A DNA stretch of 64,000 nt from Methylomonas sp. UP202 (GTDB lineage: Bacteria; Pseudomonadota; Gammaproteobacteria; Methylococcales; Methylomonadaceae), in assembly GCF_029910655.1 (NCBI RefSeq), contig NZ_CP123897.1, forward strand, positions 4,329,547-4,393,546. Direction: 5' to 3'. The position numbers and the translations under genes were made by a program. Positions 63,083 through 64,000 of the stretch are shown in pieces. The first letter of the stretch is position 1; the number at the start of each line of letters is the position of its first letter. The notes under the pieces are model-generated. The model had not been told where the DNA came from and made no database searches. It saw only the letters and a list, made by a program, of their open reading frames with translations.

Positions 63083-64000
63083 CGGCCAACCGACAGGACT
63101 TGGTCTTCCTGAAAGCCGCCGCCCAAGGCTTCGCACAACGCGACAACCGCCTTAGCCCGCGCCGCTTGCGCCGTCGCAATTCGCCAGTGCAGCCTATCGA
63201 CGACAACGGCGGCCTGAAGCGGACCGGCGGCATCGCTTAAGCCCGTTTGCCGCAAAATGTCGGCCACTCGCTTGGTCCGTTCTGCATCCGCTAGGTTTTG
63301 GACTAGCGCTTCAGCGGTGGCGAACGCCTCACGGCCACGGCTCACGGCATCGACGACCTCGCGCGCCGCCGTCGACAATGTCGCATTGTAAAACTCGACC
63401 GCCGCGTCGTAACCGGCCTCGCTATCGGCCAAATTAGCGCGCAGCCGACCCCCTTCGAACAGAGGGAATGTCAACGACGGCCCAACCGCGTACGCCAGAC
63501 TCGAACCGTGGAATACCACGTCGGTCAGGCTAACGCTATGCAAGCCCGCCAAGCCGATCAAATTCACGTCCGGATAAAACTCGGTTAGGGCGACATGCAC
63601 GGCTTCCGCAGCCGCCTCGGCACGTAACCGCGCCGCGCTGACATCGGGCCGCCGCGCCAGCAAATGCAACGGCAAATCGGCCGGCAAACCCGGCCAAGCC
63701 GGCGCCGCATGCTCGACACGAATATCCGCCCCCCAATCCGGGCCGCGCCCGGCCAACGCCGCCAGCAAATGCCGCCCGAGTTCGACCGAAGCGCCGGTCG
63801 CCGCCAAGCTTGCCTCGGATTCGCCGAGGTCTATTTGCGTGTTCAGCCAGGGCGCATCGCCGCTCAAACCGCTGTCGCGCCGACGGGCCGCCAGGGCCAG
63901 CAACCGCCGGCGACTGTACAGCAAGCGTTCGCCGACCAAACGTTGTTGCTCGGCCGCGACCAAGTCGAAATAGGCTCGGGCCACACTACCTGCCAACATT
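63079..64000 (-). CDS. Outer-membrane efflux protein (TolC/NodT-type), 3' part
   Basis: The gene runs off the right edge; 306 codons are visible. Long helices with TolC-type repeats are seen ('LLALAARRRDSGLSGDAPWL', 'LHLLARRPDVSAARLRAEAA', 'VGPSLTFPLFEGGRLRANLA'), typical of NodT-family outer-membrane factors; the N-terminal lipid signal is missing from the window. The in-frame ATG at the edge is probably internal. It pairs with the HlyD-type protein downstream (4-nt overlap) to form an export channel. Confidence 0.88.
   Translation of the reverse strand, partial: MLAGSVARAYFDLVAAEQQRLVGERLLYSRRRLLALAARRRDSGLSGDAPWLNTQIDLGESEASLAATGASVELGRHLLAALAGRGPDWGADIRVEHAAPAWPGLPADLPLHLLARRPDVSAARLRAEAAAEAVHVALTEFYPDVNLIGLAGLHSVSLTDVVFHGSSLAYAVGPSLTFPLFEGGRLRANLADSEAGYDAAVEFYNATLSTAAREVVDAVSRGREAFATAEALVQNLADAERTKRVADILRQTGLSDAAGPLQAAVVVDRLHWRIATAQAARAKAVVALCEALGGGFQEDQVLSVGR

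Overview
The window looks like part of the chromosome of a gammaproteobacterium, most plausibly a type I methanotroph close to Methylomonas. This is an inference. It rests on the proteins with VPLPA/PEP-CTERM sorting tails, the soluble NAD-dependent formate dehydrogenase operon (fdsGBA-fdhD-fdsD), FabV as enoyl-ACP reductase, and standard gammaproteobacterial gene blocks (tig-clpP-clpX-lon-hupB-ppiD and def-fmt-rsmB-DUF4390-ntrY-ntrX). No rRNA, methane monooxygenase or CRISPR array is present.

Layout. 1-5.6 kb: end of a ParA-type ATPase gene, two cell-surface proteins with C-terminal sorting tails (one PhoX-like), a lipoprotein and alkaline phosphatase PhoA. Three 7-bp repeats resembling PhoB sites lie about 107 nt upstream of phoA, and a weaker set lies at a similar distance upstream of the PhoX-like gene. 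5.6-15 kb: lnt, an unknown 500-aa protein, a 5'-nucleotidase/SPOR-protein pair, a methyltransferase/DUF1244 pair, then yciB-yciI-bolA-ppiC. 15-21.5 kb: bfd under a Fur-like box, then the formate dehydrogenase operon, which oxidises formate to CO2 and makes NADH. 21.6-26.8 kb: accessory genes, including a two-gene operon behind a sigma-54-type promoter, a secreted tail-collar-domain protein, a PEP-CTERM protein and a YkgJ-type cysteine-cluster protein.

26.8-29.4 kb is the most foreign-looking part: about 1.5 kb of mosaic intergenic repeats beside an AT-rich gene for a zinc-ribbon plus nucleoside-deoxyribosyltransferase/TIR-like protein. 29.4-35.7 kb: a YejABEF-type peptide ABC importer whose ATPase linker carries in-frame palindromic repeat sequence. 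35.9-46.1 kb: fabV, ppiD, two tRNAs, hupB, lon, clpX, clpP and tig (protein folding and proteolysis). 46.2-51.9 kb: tRNA-Leu, a DUF192 protein, then topA, smg, dprA and a LysM protein.

52.1-59 kb: def-fmt-rsmB-DUF4390-ntrY-ntrX, mostly with overlapping ends. The NtrX-like regulator has lost the GAFTGA loop and the Walker B aspartate. 59-64 kb: a secreted NlpE-like protein, ribosomal genes rplM-rpsI, an unknown protein, and a membrane-fusion/outer-membrane efflux pair cut by the right edge.

Functions were assigned by reading motifs and gene order. No database search was run.
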